Source: Candidatus Nitrotoga sp. AM1P (GTDB lineage Bacteria > Pseudomonadota > Gammaproteobacteria > Burkholderiales > Gallionellaceae). Taken from it: DNA of 64,000 nucleotides. How positions within the stretch are numbered: position 1 is the first letter of the stretch; every line of letters starts with the position of its first letter. The translations under genes and the position numbers were made by a program. This document shows positions 19,899 to 28,622 of this stretch, piece by piece. The stretch covers positions 310,001-374,000 of the forward strand of contig NZ_AP019547.1 of assembly GCF_013168275.1 (NCBI RefSeq), written 5' to 3'. The notes below the pieces were generated by a model. It was given only the letters and a program-made list of their open reading frames with translations, was not told the DNA's origin and made no database searches.

Positions 19899-19927
19899 GC
19901 TATATCAAAGCGTTGTTTGATGTATAG
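19899..19927. other. AT-rich inverted repeat in the flhG-fliA gap
   Basis: CTATATCAAA faces TTTGATGTATAG across a 6-base loop, with one bulged base. It lies just beyond the flhG stop, within a 283-base AT-rich gap that otherwise shows no gene. It could be a weak terminator or a regulator site; no T-tract supports strong termination. Confidence 0.3.
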
Positions 19928-19946
19928 AGATATTTTTAATGTATTT

Positions 19947-20843
19947 TTAATATATTCGCGTATGCCTTAATTCCGTACCTACTTGCCGAATCAAGCGCTG
20001 CATAATACTGGGCAGACTTCCTGCCTCCTCCTTCTCTGCAACAGGCAACAACATGAGGTTGCGTTCCAGCTCGCCAAATGCCAGCGCAGACTGTGCAGTG
20101 GGAAATGCATCAAGAACGGGGCGGCATAATTGTGTCGCACGTTTGAGCTTGTCATCAAATGGAATATAACCTAGATATTCCACGCATACCTGCAAATGTT
20201 GGCGTGCCACTTGTGCCACGTTACCAAATATAAGACGTGCCGCTTGTTCATTACATGCCTTGTTAACAATAATCCCAAAGTTCTGGCGCCCATCCTGCAT
20301 GGCCATGCGCTTGATCAAGGCATAACTCTCAGTAATAGCAGAGGGAGTGGAGTTCAGTACGAGCAGTAGCGGCTGATTGGGTGCCAGGCTACCAGTAATA
20401 TCCGGCTCTCTATATGTTGTTGCATCCACCAGTACCACATCAACATCACAGGATGCTTCCGCCAAACTTTCCAGCAAATGCTCACGTTTTTGTGTACACA
20501 AGGTTGGCAACGCTCGAATGGCACGTGCTACAGGGAGTATGCGTATATTCTGTGGACCATCATGCAGCGTAATATCGCGCATCGTCTTTGCGTGTTGTAC
20601 AGCGTGCAACAAATCATGATGTGGCTTAAGCGCGAGCATATTACTTACATTGTCGTGTGATGGGCTTTCGTCCAGTATGAGCACTTCTTTGCCGGCGTGC
20701 GCCAAGGCCGTAGCCAGATTCACCACTACACTGGTCGCTCCGAAGCCCGTGCGGGCAGCGGCCACAGTGATCACACGTGTGGAAGCACGAACCAACAGAC
20801 GGCGCAATCCCTCAGCTTGATCAGTTACGCGTTCAATTTGCAT
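19947..20843 (-). CDS. flhG: FlhG (FleN/YlxH) MinD-like flagellar number regulator
   Basis: MinD/ParA-like protein of 298 residues. The N-terminal strand-loop region reads VITVAAARTGFGATSVVVNLA near residue 26. The usual deviant Walker A (KGGxGKT) is altered: neither the signature Lys nor the P-loop Lys is present. Strand LILDESP and VDVVLVDATTYREPD take the Walker B places. FlhG normally restrains FlhF and the flagellar master regulator to keep flagellum number low, and uses an ATP-driven dimer switch. It overlaps flhF by 11 bases, as in other polar flagellates. Confidence 0.85.
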   Translation of the reverse strand: MQIERVTDQAEGLRRLLVRASTRVITVAAARTGFGATSVVVNLATALAHAGKEVLILDESPSHDNVSNMLALKPHHDLLHAVQHAKTMRDITLHDGPQNIRILPVARAIRALPTLCTQKREHLLESLAEASCDVDVVLVDATTYREPDITGSLAPNQPLLLVLNSTPSAITESYALIKRMAMQDGRQNFGIIVNKACNEQAARLIFGNVAQVARQHLQVCVEYLGYIPFDDKLKRATQLCRPVLDAFPTAQSALAFGELERNLMLLPVAEKEEAGSLPSIMQRLIRQVGTELRHTRIY

Positions 20844-22047
20844 ATTCCTCCCGCATTACAGGTGCCGCACCCACTCCCGCCATCAGCGCAGGGAATTCCA
20901 GTTCATGCAAAGCGAATGGAGTTGCTTTAGCAGATTGTTTGAAGGCACGATGCAATAAATATTCCATGTTCACTTCGTGCAAGTCTTCTGGCACGCGTTG
21001 TCCATTGGCGATGTAGTGCAATATCAATTTGTGGCGCATTGCTACATCCAGCACCGTACCGAAGGTTACTGCTTCGTCCAGTTTCGTGGGGATGCAACCA
21101 ATGACCCCTGCACCGTTATACATGCACACCACATCATTTAGCGTGTCACCGCTACTGGTGGCATTAAGCAACAACAGACGTTGCACGCCAGTCGTATTGA
21201 ACATTTCTGCTTGCGCTGCCATGCGACTATCGCGTTGCCCCATGCCGATGGTATCAATCAGCACCAAATGTTTTTGCTTCAGGCCGGATAAGGTGAGACG
21301 TAAATCTTCGGTATCGCGTACGGTATGTACTGCCACGCCAAGTATTTTGCCATAAATACGTAATTGCTCATGCGCACCAATTCGGTAGCTGTCAGTGGTG
21401 AGTAATGCCACCTTGTCTGCACCATAACGGACCACTGCACGTGCCGCCAGCTTGGCCGTGGTGGTGGTTTTTCCAACACCGGTAGGGCCTATCAATGCAA
21501 CCACGCCGCCGCGCACGATTAAATCTTCTTGCTTTGTGGCGATACGTAAGTTGTTTCCCAACACCTGATGCACCCATTCCATATTGGCCTTGGCAGGCAT
21601 TTTGTCGATCATTTGGCGCGACAGGGCTGGGCTAAATCCGGCATTCAGCAGTTCGCGCAACATACGAGTGCGTTGAGGGTCGCGCTGTTGTCTGTCTGAC
21701 CATGATAGACAGTTCATCTGTTCCTGCATCATATTACGCATGAACTTGATCTCACTGAGGATGCCTTGCTGTTCCATTTGCATTGTTGATATGGATGGTA
21801 TTGCAGGCTCGGTCATAATTGCGACAGGTGCGCGTTCTTGCGTAACTGTCGCTGCTCGAGTTGATGCGGGAGCGGGTTGCCTGGGCTCATGTGTTAACTG
21901 GGCAAATTCTGCGCTGGCCAGTGCCATAATCTCGACCCCACCGTCTATCTTACGGTTGGATAGGATAACCGCATCAGCACCCATTTCAATGCGTATCAGC
22001 CGTAATGCTTCGCGCGAAGTTGCCGCCACAAATTTTTTCATGTTCAT
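20833..22047 (-). CDS. flhF: Flagellar biosynthesis GTPase FlhF
   Basis: SRP-type GTPase of 404 residues that sets where polar flagella are built. N-terminal basic B domain, then N domain, then G domain with P-loop GPTGVGKTTTTAKLAAR near residue 187, LLTTDSYRIGAHEQL (G2 region), LVLIDTIGMG (G3) and TKLDEA (G4). The start ATG has a strong ribosome site (AGGAGGG) and overlaps the flhA stop by four bases. Confidence 0.95.
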   Translation of the reverse strand: MNMKKFVAATSREALRLIRIEMGADAVILSNRKIDGGVEIMALASAEFAQLTHEPRQPAPASTRAATVTQERAPVAIMTEPAIPSISTMQMEQQGILSEIKFMRNMMQEQMNCLSWSDRQQRDPQRTRMLRELLNAGFSPALSRQMIDKMPAKANMEWVHQVLGNNLRIATKQEDLIVRGGVVALIGPTGVGKTTTTAKLAARAVVRYGADKVALLTTDSYRIGAHEQLRIYGKILGVAVHTVRDTEDLRLTLSGLKQKHLVLIDTIGMGQRDSRMAAQAEMFNTTGVQRLLLLNATSSGDTLNDVVCMYNGAGVIGCIPTKLDEAVTFGTVLDVAMRHKLILHYIANGQRVPEDLHEVNMEYLLHRAFKQSAKATPFALHELEFPALMAGVGAAPVMREEYAN

Positions 22048-24128
22048 GCTCTCCCTCCTACCATTGAAGTGACCCGTACCGCTTTGAAGCCGGGCACTTC
22101 TTCATGCGAAATAACTTTCAGTTGCGGTAACGCACGTTTCAGAAAACGTGCCAGCAAATCGCGTAACTGTCCCGGTACTAATAGAACCGTGGGCAGTCCT
22201 AATTGTTCTTGTAATTGTGCAGCAGTTCGCGCTTCACGCAGAAGCGTATCGGCTAATCCCGGTTCGATAGCCAAATTGTTGCCACCCGTCTGCATGGCTT
22301 GCATCAAAATATATTCCAGCTCTTTGTCCATGCCGATAACCTGCAACTCTTGCGCCGCAGGGTAGAACTGTTGCACGATGGCCGGGCCCAGCGCGACACG
22401 CACTAAGGCGGTAAGATGGTGTGCATCCTGTGTCTGAGCGGCACACTCGGCTAACGTTTCCAATATGGTGCGCATGTCACGGATATGCATACCTTCGTCG
22501 AGCAAGTTCTGCATCACTTTCTGCACTGTAGAAAGCGGCAGCAATTTAGGAATAAGATCTTCGGTCAACTTGGGTGACAGCTTACTTAAATGGTCGAACA
22601 ATTGCTGTAATTCCTGTCTGCCCAGTAGTTCAGCGGAGTGGGTATGGATAAGATGGCTAAGATGAGTGGCGATAACCGTGCTGGCATCAACCACTGTATA
22701 GCCCATAGACTGTGCCTGGTCGCGCATCGCTGTTTCTATCCAGATAGCGGGCAGGCCAAATGCCGGGTCATGTGTCTGGGTACCGGGCAATACACCGCTG
22801 ACGCTACCGGGGTTAATGGCCAGATGCATATTGGGAAAGGCGTCGCCCGTGCCAATTTCCACCCCTTTCAGGGTAATGCGGTAAGTATTTGGGCGCAGGT
22901 CAAGATTGTCGCGGATATGCACTGCAGGCGGCAAGAATCCGACGTCATGGGTAAATTTTTTGCGTATCCCCTTGATGCGTCGCAATAAATCACCATCCTG
23001 TGCTTTATCGACCAATGCGATAAGACGATACCCGACTTCCAGTCCCAGTATGTCCACTTGTGACACGTCTTCCCAGCTCGCCTCATTAGTTTCCGCTGGG
23101 GGTACCTCAATGTTGACCGTCTCAGGTTTTTGCTCGACTGTTTTGCTGCGTTGGATGATGAAATAAGCCATGCCGCCCAGAGCGCCGGCTAGCAACAAGA
23201 AAGAGAAGTGCGGCATGTTAGGAATAAGACCCAGCATGCCGATGATGCCCGCAGTTAAAACCAGCACCTGTGGTTGGCTAAATAATTGCCCCACGATTTG
23301 CTGGCTGATATTTTCTTCCGTCGATACACGGCTCACCATCATGCCGGCGGCAGTGGAGATAACCAGTGCCGGAATTTGCGCCACCAAACCATCGCCGATG
23401 GCTAGCAGGGTATAATTGTTGGCGGCAGTAGCGATGTCCAGGTTGTGTTGAAATACGCCAATGATCAATCCGCCGATGACATTGATAAAAATGATGATAA
23501 TGCCCGCTACCGCATCGCCTCGCACAAATTTGCTGGCGCCATCCATTGAGCCATAGAAATCTGCCTCTTGCGAAATAGCAGCACGCCGTCGTCGCGCTTC
23601 TTCTTCGCCAATCAATCCGGCATTCAAATCGGCGTCGATCGCCATCTGCTTGCCCGGCATTGCATCCAATGTGAAGCGTGCTCCCACCTCAGCGATACGG
23701 CCTGCGCCCTTGGTAATTACCACAAAGTTAATCACCACCAGAATGATGAACACGACTATGCCGACGGCGTAATTGCCGCCCACCAGGAAGTGGCCGAATG
23801 CTTCGATCACCTTGCCGGCAGCTCCAGGGCCAGTATGGCCTTCCAGCAGTACCACACGAGTGGAAGCCACGTTGAGTGAAAGGCGCAGCAGTGTGGTAAT
23901 CAGCAGGACGGTTGGGAATACAGCGAAATCCAGAATCTTGACGGTATGCATACTTACCAGCAAAACCATGACAGCTATTGCAATATTGAAGGTGAACAAA
24001 ATATCAAGCAGGATTGGCGGTAATGGCAACACCATCATCGCCAGAATCATCACAATCAGCACTGGTCCCGCCATGCTGCGCAAACCAATACGCTTGATGA
24101 AATTTTGTATGGTTAATAAGTTAATCAT
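22044..24128 (-). CDS. flhA: Flagellar export apparatus protein FlhA
   Basis: Inner-membrane type III export gate protein of 694 residues. The N-terminal third holds eight or so membrane segments, with the FHIPEP loop region at the GRIAEVGARFTLDAMPGKQMAIDADLN stretch near residue 140. The large cytosolic C-terminal ring domain follows a charged linker and ends VPGFKAVRVTSMVGG. Length and motifs are normal for FlhA rather than a virulence-type homologue. It overlaps flhB at the start and flhF at the end (both ATGA), so it is one translational unit. Confidence 0.97.
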   Translation of the reverse strand: MINLLTIQNFIKRIGLRSMAGPVLIVMILAMMVLPLPPILLDILFTFNIAIAVMVLLVSMHTVKILDFAVFPTVLLITTLLRLSLNVASTRVVLLEGHTGPGAAGKVIEAFGHFLVGGNYAVGIVVFIILVVINFVVITKGAGRIAEVGARFTLDAMPGKQMAIDADLNAGLIGEEEARRRRAAISQEADFYGSMDGASKFVRGDAVAGIIIIFINVIGGLIIGVFQHNLDIATAANNYTLLAIGDGLVAQIPALVISTAAGMMVSRVSTEENISQQIVGQLFSQPQVLVLTAGIIGMLGLIPNMPHFSFLLLAGALGGMAYFIIQRSKTVEQKPETVNIEVPPAETNEASWEDVSQVDILGLEVGYRLIALVDKAQDGDLLRRIKGIRKKFTHDVGFLPPAVHIRDNLDLRPNTYRITLKGVEIGTGDAFPNMHLAINPGSVSGVLPGTQTHDPAFGLPAIWIETAMRDQAQSMGYTVVDASTVIATHLSHLIHTHSAELLGRQELQQLFDHLSKLSPKLTEDLIPKLLPLSTVQKVMQNLLDEGMHIRDMRTILETLAECAAQTQDAHHLTALVRVALGPAIVQQFYPAAQELQVIGMDKELEYILMQAMQTGGNNLAIEPGLADTLLREARTAAQLQEQLGLPTVLLVPGQLRDLLARFLKRALPQLKVISHEEVPGFKAVRVTSMVGGRA

Positions 24129-25276
24129 ATAGATTCTTCCTCATTCGATGCGGGATCAAGTTGTGGCGGTACCGGCAAGTCATGTGGAGCATCCGGCATA
24201 ACACCACTGCCTTGGCGATAACGGCGCAATTGATACACATAGGCCAATACTTCTGCTACGGCGTTGTATAACGCTTCGGGGATGGCCTGCCCCAAATCGG
24301 TATGTTTGTGCAAGGCGCGCGCCAGTGGGGGAGCTTCAAGGATAGGCACATTATTCTGTATGGCAATTTCACGGATACGTGCAGCAAGCAGATGCGAGCC
24401 TTTGGCCACCACGATAGGTGCACCCAACCCTTTTTCGCTGTAACTCAATGCTACGGCATAGTGTGTGGGATTGGTCACCACTACGTCGGCAGTCGGAATG
24501 TTCGACATCATGCGGCGGCGGGCCATTTCGCGCTGCATGCTGCGAATGCGACCCTTAACCTGTGGATCACCCTCGGACTCCCTTGCCTCCTTGCGTACTT
24601 CTTCCTTGGTCATCTTCAATTTTTTGTTGTGTTCCCACAACTGAAAAGGGACATCCACAGCCGCAATTAAAAACAAGCCACCCATAATAGTTAGGAAGCT
24701 CATCCACAAAAGATGGCCTAAATGAGGCAAGGCAATAGTTAACGGCTCCACTATCAATATCATCACCGAATCTTTGTAGTGCCAGATAGCCCATGCACCT
24801 ATCCCACCTACTAACAGCGATTTGGCGATCGCCTTACCCAGTTCGGCCAGGCTATTAATCGAGAACATGCGGCCTATGCCTGTGATCGGATTGAGTTTTG
24901 CAAGGTTGGGTTGTAGTGGCTTCATGCTGAATATCCAGCCATTAAGCAATAAAGGGGACAGCGCGGCAGTAACAAGCAGCAACAATAGAAAAGGCAGAAA
25001 TGCCACTAAAACTTCCAGCGACAGTGTGTGCAAGCGTGGCAATAACAAATTGTCGTTAAAAGCCAATGTGGCATCTAGAGTGAGACCATCATGCAACAGC
25101 TTGATTAGTTGCGCAGACAGCGCGGAACCCATCAGCCATAGCCCGGCACCTCCTGCAAATAGCACGGAAAAAGTTGATAATTCGCGTGAACGCGCTGCTT
25201 GACCTTCTTCCCGGGCCTGATCCAGGCGCCGCTGTGAGGGTTGTTCCGTTTTTTCGAGATCGCTGTCGTCTGACAT
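24125..25276 (-). CDS. flhB: Flagellar export switch protein FlhB
   Basis: Inner-membrane protein of 383 residues with four membrane segments and a cytosolic C-domain. The self-cleavage site NPTH is at residues 269-272, so the substrate-specificity switch from hook to filament should work. The N-terminus DDSDLEKTEQPSQRRL is typical. First gene of the flhB-flhA-flhF-flhG-fliA-motC-motD run; its promoter should lie in the gap to its right. Confidence 0.97.
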   Translation of the reverse strand: MSDDSDLEKTEQPSQRRLDQAREEGQAARSRELSTFSVLFAGGAGLWLMGSALSAQLIKLLHDGLTLDATLAFNDNLLLPRLHTLSLEVLVAFLPFLLLLLVTAALSPLLLNGWIFSMKPLQPNLAKLNPITGIGRMFSINSLAELGKAIAKSLLVGGIGAWAIWHYKDSVMILIVEPLTIALPHLGHLLWMSFLTIMGGLFLIAAVDVPFQLWEHNKKLKMTKEEVRKEARESEGDPQVKGRIRSMQREMARRRMMSNIPTADVVVTNPTHYAVALSYSEKGLGAPIVVAKGSHLLAARIREIAIQNNVPILEAPPLARALHKHTDLGQAIPEALYNAVAEVLAYVYQLRRYRQGSGVMPDAPHDLPVPPQLDPASNEEESI

Positions 25277-25763
25277 AACTTATTACTCCACTGAGCTATA
25301 ACGATTATCAACAATCTGGAAGAGCACAGCACGACGAATAAAGCGGGTTTTATGGTGTATTTCACGCTCTGGATGAGAAGGGAGGTAGTTGCGTACCGCC
25401 TATAATGTGAGATAGCACATATGAATAATAGCTTCAGCACGCTCTAATGAAGAATGTGGATATTCCGTGTAATCTGAAACTGTTTAATCTGCTATGAACT
25501 TGCAAAGAGGAAAAATGTTGCTTTGGGCTATAATGATAAAGTTGAAAGCTTATATGTACATATAATTTGATGGGCTAAGTGATTCATAGCAGGCAACATT
25601 TCGATAAGTGCACGATGAGCGACAAGAAATTGTCAACTAAAAAATTTGCTCATTCGTTGATTACCTACTCTCTAATCATAGAGTCAATTTGATATGATTT
25701 TCTTCAGGAATGCCTAGAACATTCAATTTATCGTTAATTATCATAATTTAACTCAGGCCGACC
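25277..25763. other. Intergenic region between flhB and the efflux operon, no gene seen
   Basis: About 490 bases separating divergent operons (flhB to the left, efflux genes to the right). It must hold the promoters of both. No consensus sigma-54 or sigma-28 promoter could be defended by eye; a TATAAT hexamer at 25529-25534 has no matching -35 at a normal distance. No RNA gene seen. Confidence 0.5.
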
Positions 25764-27347
25764 TTGGCAATTAAGCAGCACAGAATAATTAGGCGAGCAA
25801 CTAGGAAAATCTTAGTGGAGAGCTCATTCTACTGGGTTGCGCTAGCGTTTTCGGCATTGCTGACTGGTTGTGCTATGGGCCCTGATTTCAAAAAGCCTGA
25901 CGCGCCTCTTGCTACCAGTTATGCTCCTCAATCATTGCATCAAAAAACTGCTGTGGGATCAGGTCAAGTTGGAGAGTTGCAAAAATATAATGCAACAGCA
26001 GCCATTCCTTTTGACTGGTGGACGATGTTTCATTCACCGCAAATTAATTCATTAATTGAACGAGCTTTTAAGAACAACCCGACGATTCAGTCTGCACAAG
26101 CAGCGTTGCGCCGGTCGCAGCAGAACGTTATTGCGCAAGAGGGATTTTTCTATCCCACTATAGGTGCCAATTATTCGCCATCGCGTAATAAATTGAGTGG
26201 TAACAATGGGGGGAACGCATTAGGTTTACAGGGGAATGGTCGGAATATCCAAACCGTTTCAAACCCTGCGGGACCAGTATTTGTCGGGCCCGTTTATTAC
26301 AATTATCATATCGCGCAATTAACAGTTGGTTACGTGCCGGATGTGTTCGGTGTTAATCGTCGGCAGGTCGAGTCCCTTCAAGCTCAATTAAATGCGCAGC
26401 ATTTTCAATTGGAAGCTACCTACATCACACTTGCTTCCAATGTTGTGGCGGCTGCCTTGCAGGAAGCGTCGCTACGCAGCCAAATAGTTGTGATGCAAAA
26501 AATCATCAACTCCTACAATGAAAATCTCGAAATTATGCGCAAACAGCTTAAGCTTGGATTTATCGCTGAGCTTGATGTGGCGTCTCAAGAATCAGTGAAG
26601 GCACAGGCAGAGCAAGCGCTCATCCCGATAAAAAAACAGCTCGAACTAACTCGCGATTTGATTCGCGCCCTGGCCGGCAATTTACCCAATGAAGATGTAC
26701 CAGAAAAATTTGAGCTCGGGTCGCTTCATTTACCTGAGGAGCTTCCATTAAGCCTTCCCTCACAACTTGTTGAACAGCGCCCCGATATTCGAGCCGCGCA
26801 AGAACAATTACACTCAGCCAGTGCGGAAGTGGGCGTGGCCATTGCCAGCCGACTTCCGCAGTTTTCAATTACCGGTGCGATTGGAGGAATGGCATCAACC
26901 CCGTCTTGGATGTTCCAGACAGGTGGCCCTTTTTTTTCGCTACTCGGAAATATTTCTAAAACGCTATTTGATGGCGGGACATTAAAAGCCAAGGAACGCG
27001 CTGCAAGAGAACATCTGGTTCAGGCGAGTGCAGATTATCGAAATGTGGTGATTACTGCTTTCCAGAATGTGGCAGATACGCTGCATACCATCCAGTCAGA
27101 TGCCGATTTTTTGAAAGCTGCGGCACGATCTGAACAGGCCTTGAAAGTAACTGCTGATATTACCCGCAAGCAATACAAGCTGGGCTATGTCAGTTATCAA
27201 ATCGTGGTGATAGCCGAACAAAGTCACCAGCAATCATTAATTAATCTGATTCAGGCTCAAACTAATCGTTTTGGCGATGCGGCGGCGTTGTACCAAGCGC
27301 TTGGGGGAGGGTGGTGGAATCGTTCCGATGTTACAAATAGGTACTAA
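25764..27347 (+). CDS. Outer-membrane efflux lipoprotein (NodT/CusC type)
   Basis: TolC-like channel of 527 residues (or 510 if the GTG at 25815 is used). A lipobox LLTGC places the lipid-modified Cys near residue 36, followed by AMGPDFKKPDAP, the NodT-family start of the mature chain. Two OEP repeats follow with long coiled-coil helices (IERAFKNNPTIQSAQAAL and the RPDIRAAQEQL repeat start). The TTG at 25764 has no good ribosome site; the GTG at 25815, after AGGAAA, gives a compact signal peptide and may be the true start. First gene of a three-gene metal efflux operon. Confidence 0.88.
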   Translation: MAIKQHRIIRRATRKILVESSFYWVALAFSALLTGCAMGPDFKKPDAPLATSYAPQSLHQKTAVGSGQVGELQKYNATAAIPFDWWTMFHSPQINSLIERAFKNNPTIQSAQAALRRSQQNVIAQEGFFYPTIGANYSPSRNKLSGNNGGNALGLQGNGRNIQTVSNPAGPVFVGPVYYNYHIAQLTVGYVPDVFGVNRRQVESLQAQLNAQHFQLEATYITLASNVVAAALQEASLRSQIVVMQKIINSYNENLEIMRKQLKLGFIAELDVASQESVKAQAEQALIPIKKQLELTRDLIRALAGNLPNEDVPEKFELGSLHLPEELPLSLPSQLVEQRPDIRAAQEQLHSASAEVGVAIASRLPQFSITGAIGGMASTPSWMFQTGGPFFSLLGNISKTLFDGGTLKAKERAAREHLVQASADYRNVVITAFQNVADTLHTIQSDADFLKAAARSEQALKVTADITRKQYKLGYVSYQIVVIAEQSHQQSLINLIQAQTNRFGDAAALYQALGGGWWNRSDVTNRY

Positions 27348-27376
27348 AAATAAGTACTAAAAATAAGTACTAATTT
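27338..27376 (+). repeat. Three 13-bp tandem repeats across a stop codon
   Basis: Unit TAAGTACTAAAAA is present three times in a row (first copy with G for A at position 3, last copy ending in TTT). The first copy contains the stop codon of the outer-membrane lipoprotein gene. Copy number could vary by slippage without changing the protein. Confidence 0.85.
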
Positions 27377-27415
27377 AACCCCGTCGCTTGTCTTACAAAA
27401 TGAGAAATTCGTTTT

Positions 27416-28591
27416 ATGATCAAACTAAATAAAAAATTTTTGTTATTTCTTTTTGTTATTACCTTGGTAATTGTTGCAAGCTATTGGGGATGGAATAAAT
27501 TTCGTGCGCCCAGTGCAGTGCCTAGTCCAGAAAAACCTTCTATCCAAGCGACTTCTGATCAGCTACGGTTTGCTGCGAACGCGCCACAGTTGTCATTTTT
27601 GAAAATAAAAACGGTTGAAGCATTTCCTGAGCCTTTGGTGGAGCCCCTAAATGGGCGTATTGTTTACAATGATAATCATACTGCTCGTGTTTTTTCTCCG
27701 CTTGTCGGCCGTGTCGTAAAAATACCGGTCGAAGTCGGGATGCAAATAAAAAAAGGTGATCAGCTGTTAGTATTGGACTCTCCTGATTTCGCTATGGCAA
27801 TAGCCGATAACACAAAGGCAAATGCAGACCTGTTACGTAAACAAGAAATTTATGAGCGAACCAAGCAGTTGTATCAAGTCAAGGGAATTGCTCGCAAGGA
27901 GGTTGAGGCAGCTGCGGCTGATTGGCAACAAGCACAAGCAGAATCCCGGCGAGCTAAGGCACGCATGAAAAATTTGAATGCCGATGTGCCCACTTTAGCA
28001 GGCCAATTCATTTTACGTGCACCAATAGATGGGACCATCAGCGAACGTCAGGTCAATGCCGGTAGTGAGGTCAGGTCGGATGCCGTCAATCCATTGTTTG
28101 TCATTACCGACCCACTTCATCTTTGGGTGCAAATTGATCTACCCGAACGGCAGCTCGACAAGGTAAACCTTGGTGATCTGGTTTCTGTTGAAGTAGATGC
28201 TTACCCTGGCGAAATTTTTCAAGGGCAAGTGACTGTCATCGGTGGTGCATTGGATCCACTCACCCGACGCATACAAGTGCGCTGCGAACTGGATAATCCA
28301 CACCTTAAATTAAAGCCGGAAATGTTTGCACGCGTCACTCCCGTTGCAAATGGAAAATCGAAATTACCCCGCGTACCAAACGCATCTATAGTCACCCAAG
28401 GCTTGTTCAGCTACATATTTGTTGAGCAGTCTCCCGGGGTATTGCAACGACGTCGGGTTACGCTCAGTCTACAGGGGAGCGAGTATGCCTATATCAAAGA
28501 GGGTTTGCAGGCAGGCGAACGTGTGGTCACAAGTGGAGCATTGTTACTTAATTCTGAACTCGGAACAACGAGTGATGCCGCTCATAACTAA
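27416..28591 (+). CDS. RND efflux periplasmic adaptor (CzcB/CusB type)
   Basis: Membrane fusion protein of 391 residues. One N-terminal membrane anchor (FLLFLFVITLVIVASYW), then the split lipoyl domain (FSPLVGRVVKIPVEVG near residue 98 and FILRAPIDGTISERQV near 198), an alpha-hairpin between them, a beta-barrel (LWVQIDLPERQL) and a membrane-proximal domain. It joins the inner-membrane pump to the outer-membrane channel. No His-rich N-terminal metal-binding tail is present. Gene spacing of 68 and 31 bases to its neighbours fits one operon. Confidence 0.9.
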   Translation: MIKLNKKFLLFLFVITLVIVASYWGWNKFRAPSAVPSPEKPSIQATSDQLRFAANAPQLSFLKIKTVEAFPEPLVEPLNGRIVYNDNHTARVFSPLVGRVVKIPVEVGMQIKKGDQLLVLDSPDFAMAIADNTKANADLLRKQEIYERTKQLYQVKGIARKEVEAAAADWQQAQAESRRAKARMKNLNADVPTLAGQFILRAPIDGTISERQVNAGSEVRSDAVNPLFVITDPLHLWVQIDLPERQLDKVNLGDLVSVEVDAYPGEIFQGQVTVIGGALDPLTRRIQVRCELDNPHLKLKPEMFARVTPVANGKSKLPRVPNASIVTQGLFSYIFVEQSPGVLQRRRVTLSLQGSEYAYIKEGLQAGERVVTSGALLLNSELGTTSDAAHN

Positions 28592-28622
28592 ATGTCGGTT
28601 CTAATCAAATGTTAGAGAAGCA

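Noticed and set aside
25529..25534. TATAAT hexamer upstream of the efflux operon
   Set aside because: No -35 hexamer at 16-18 bases; not enough to call a promoter.
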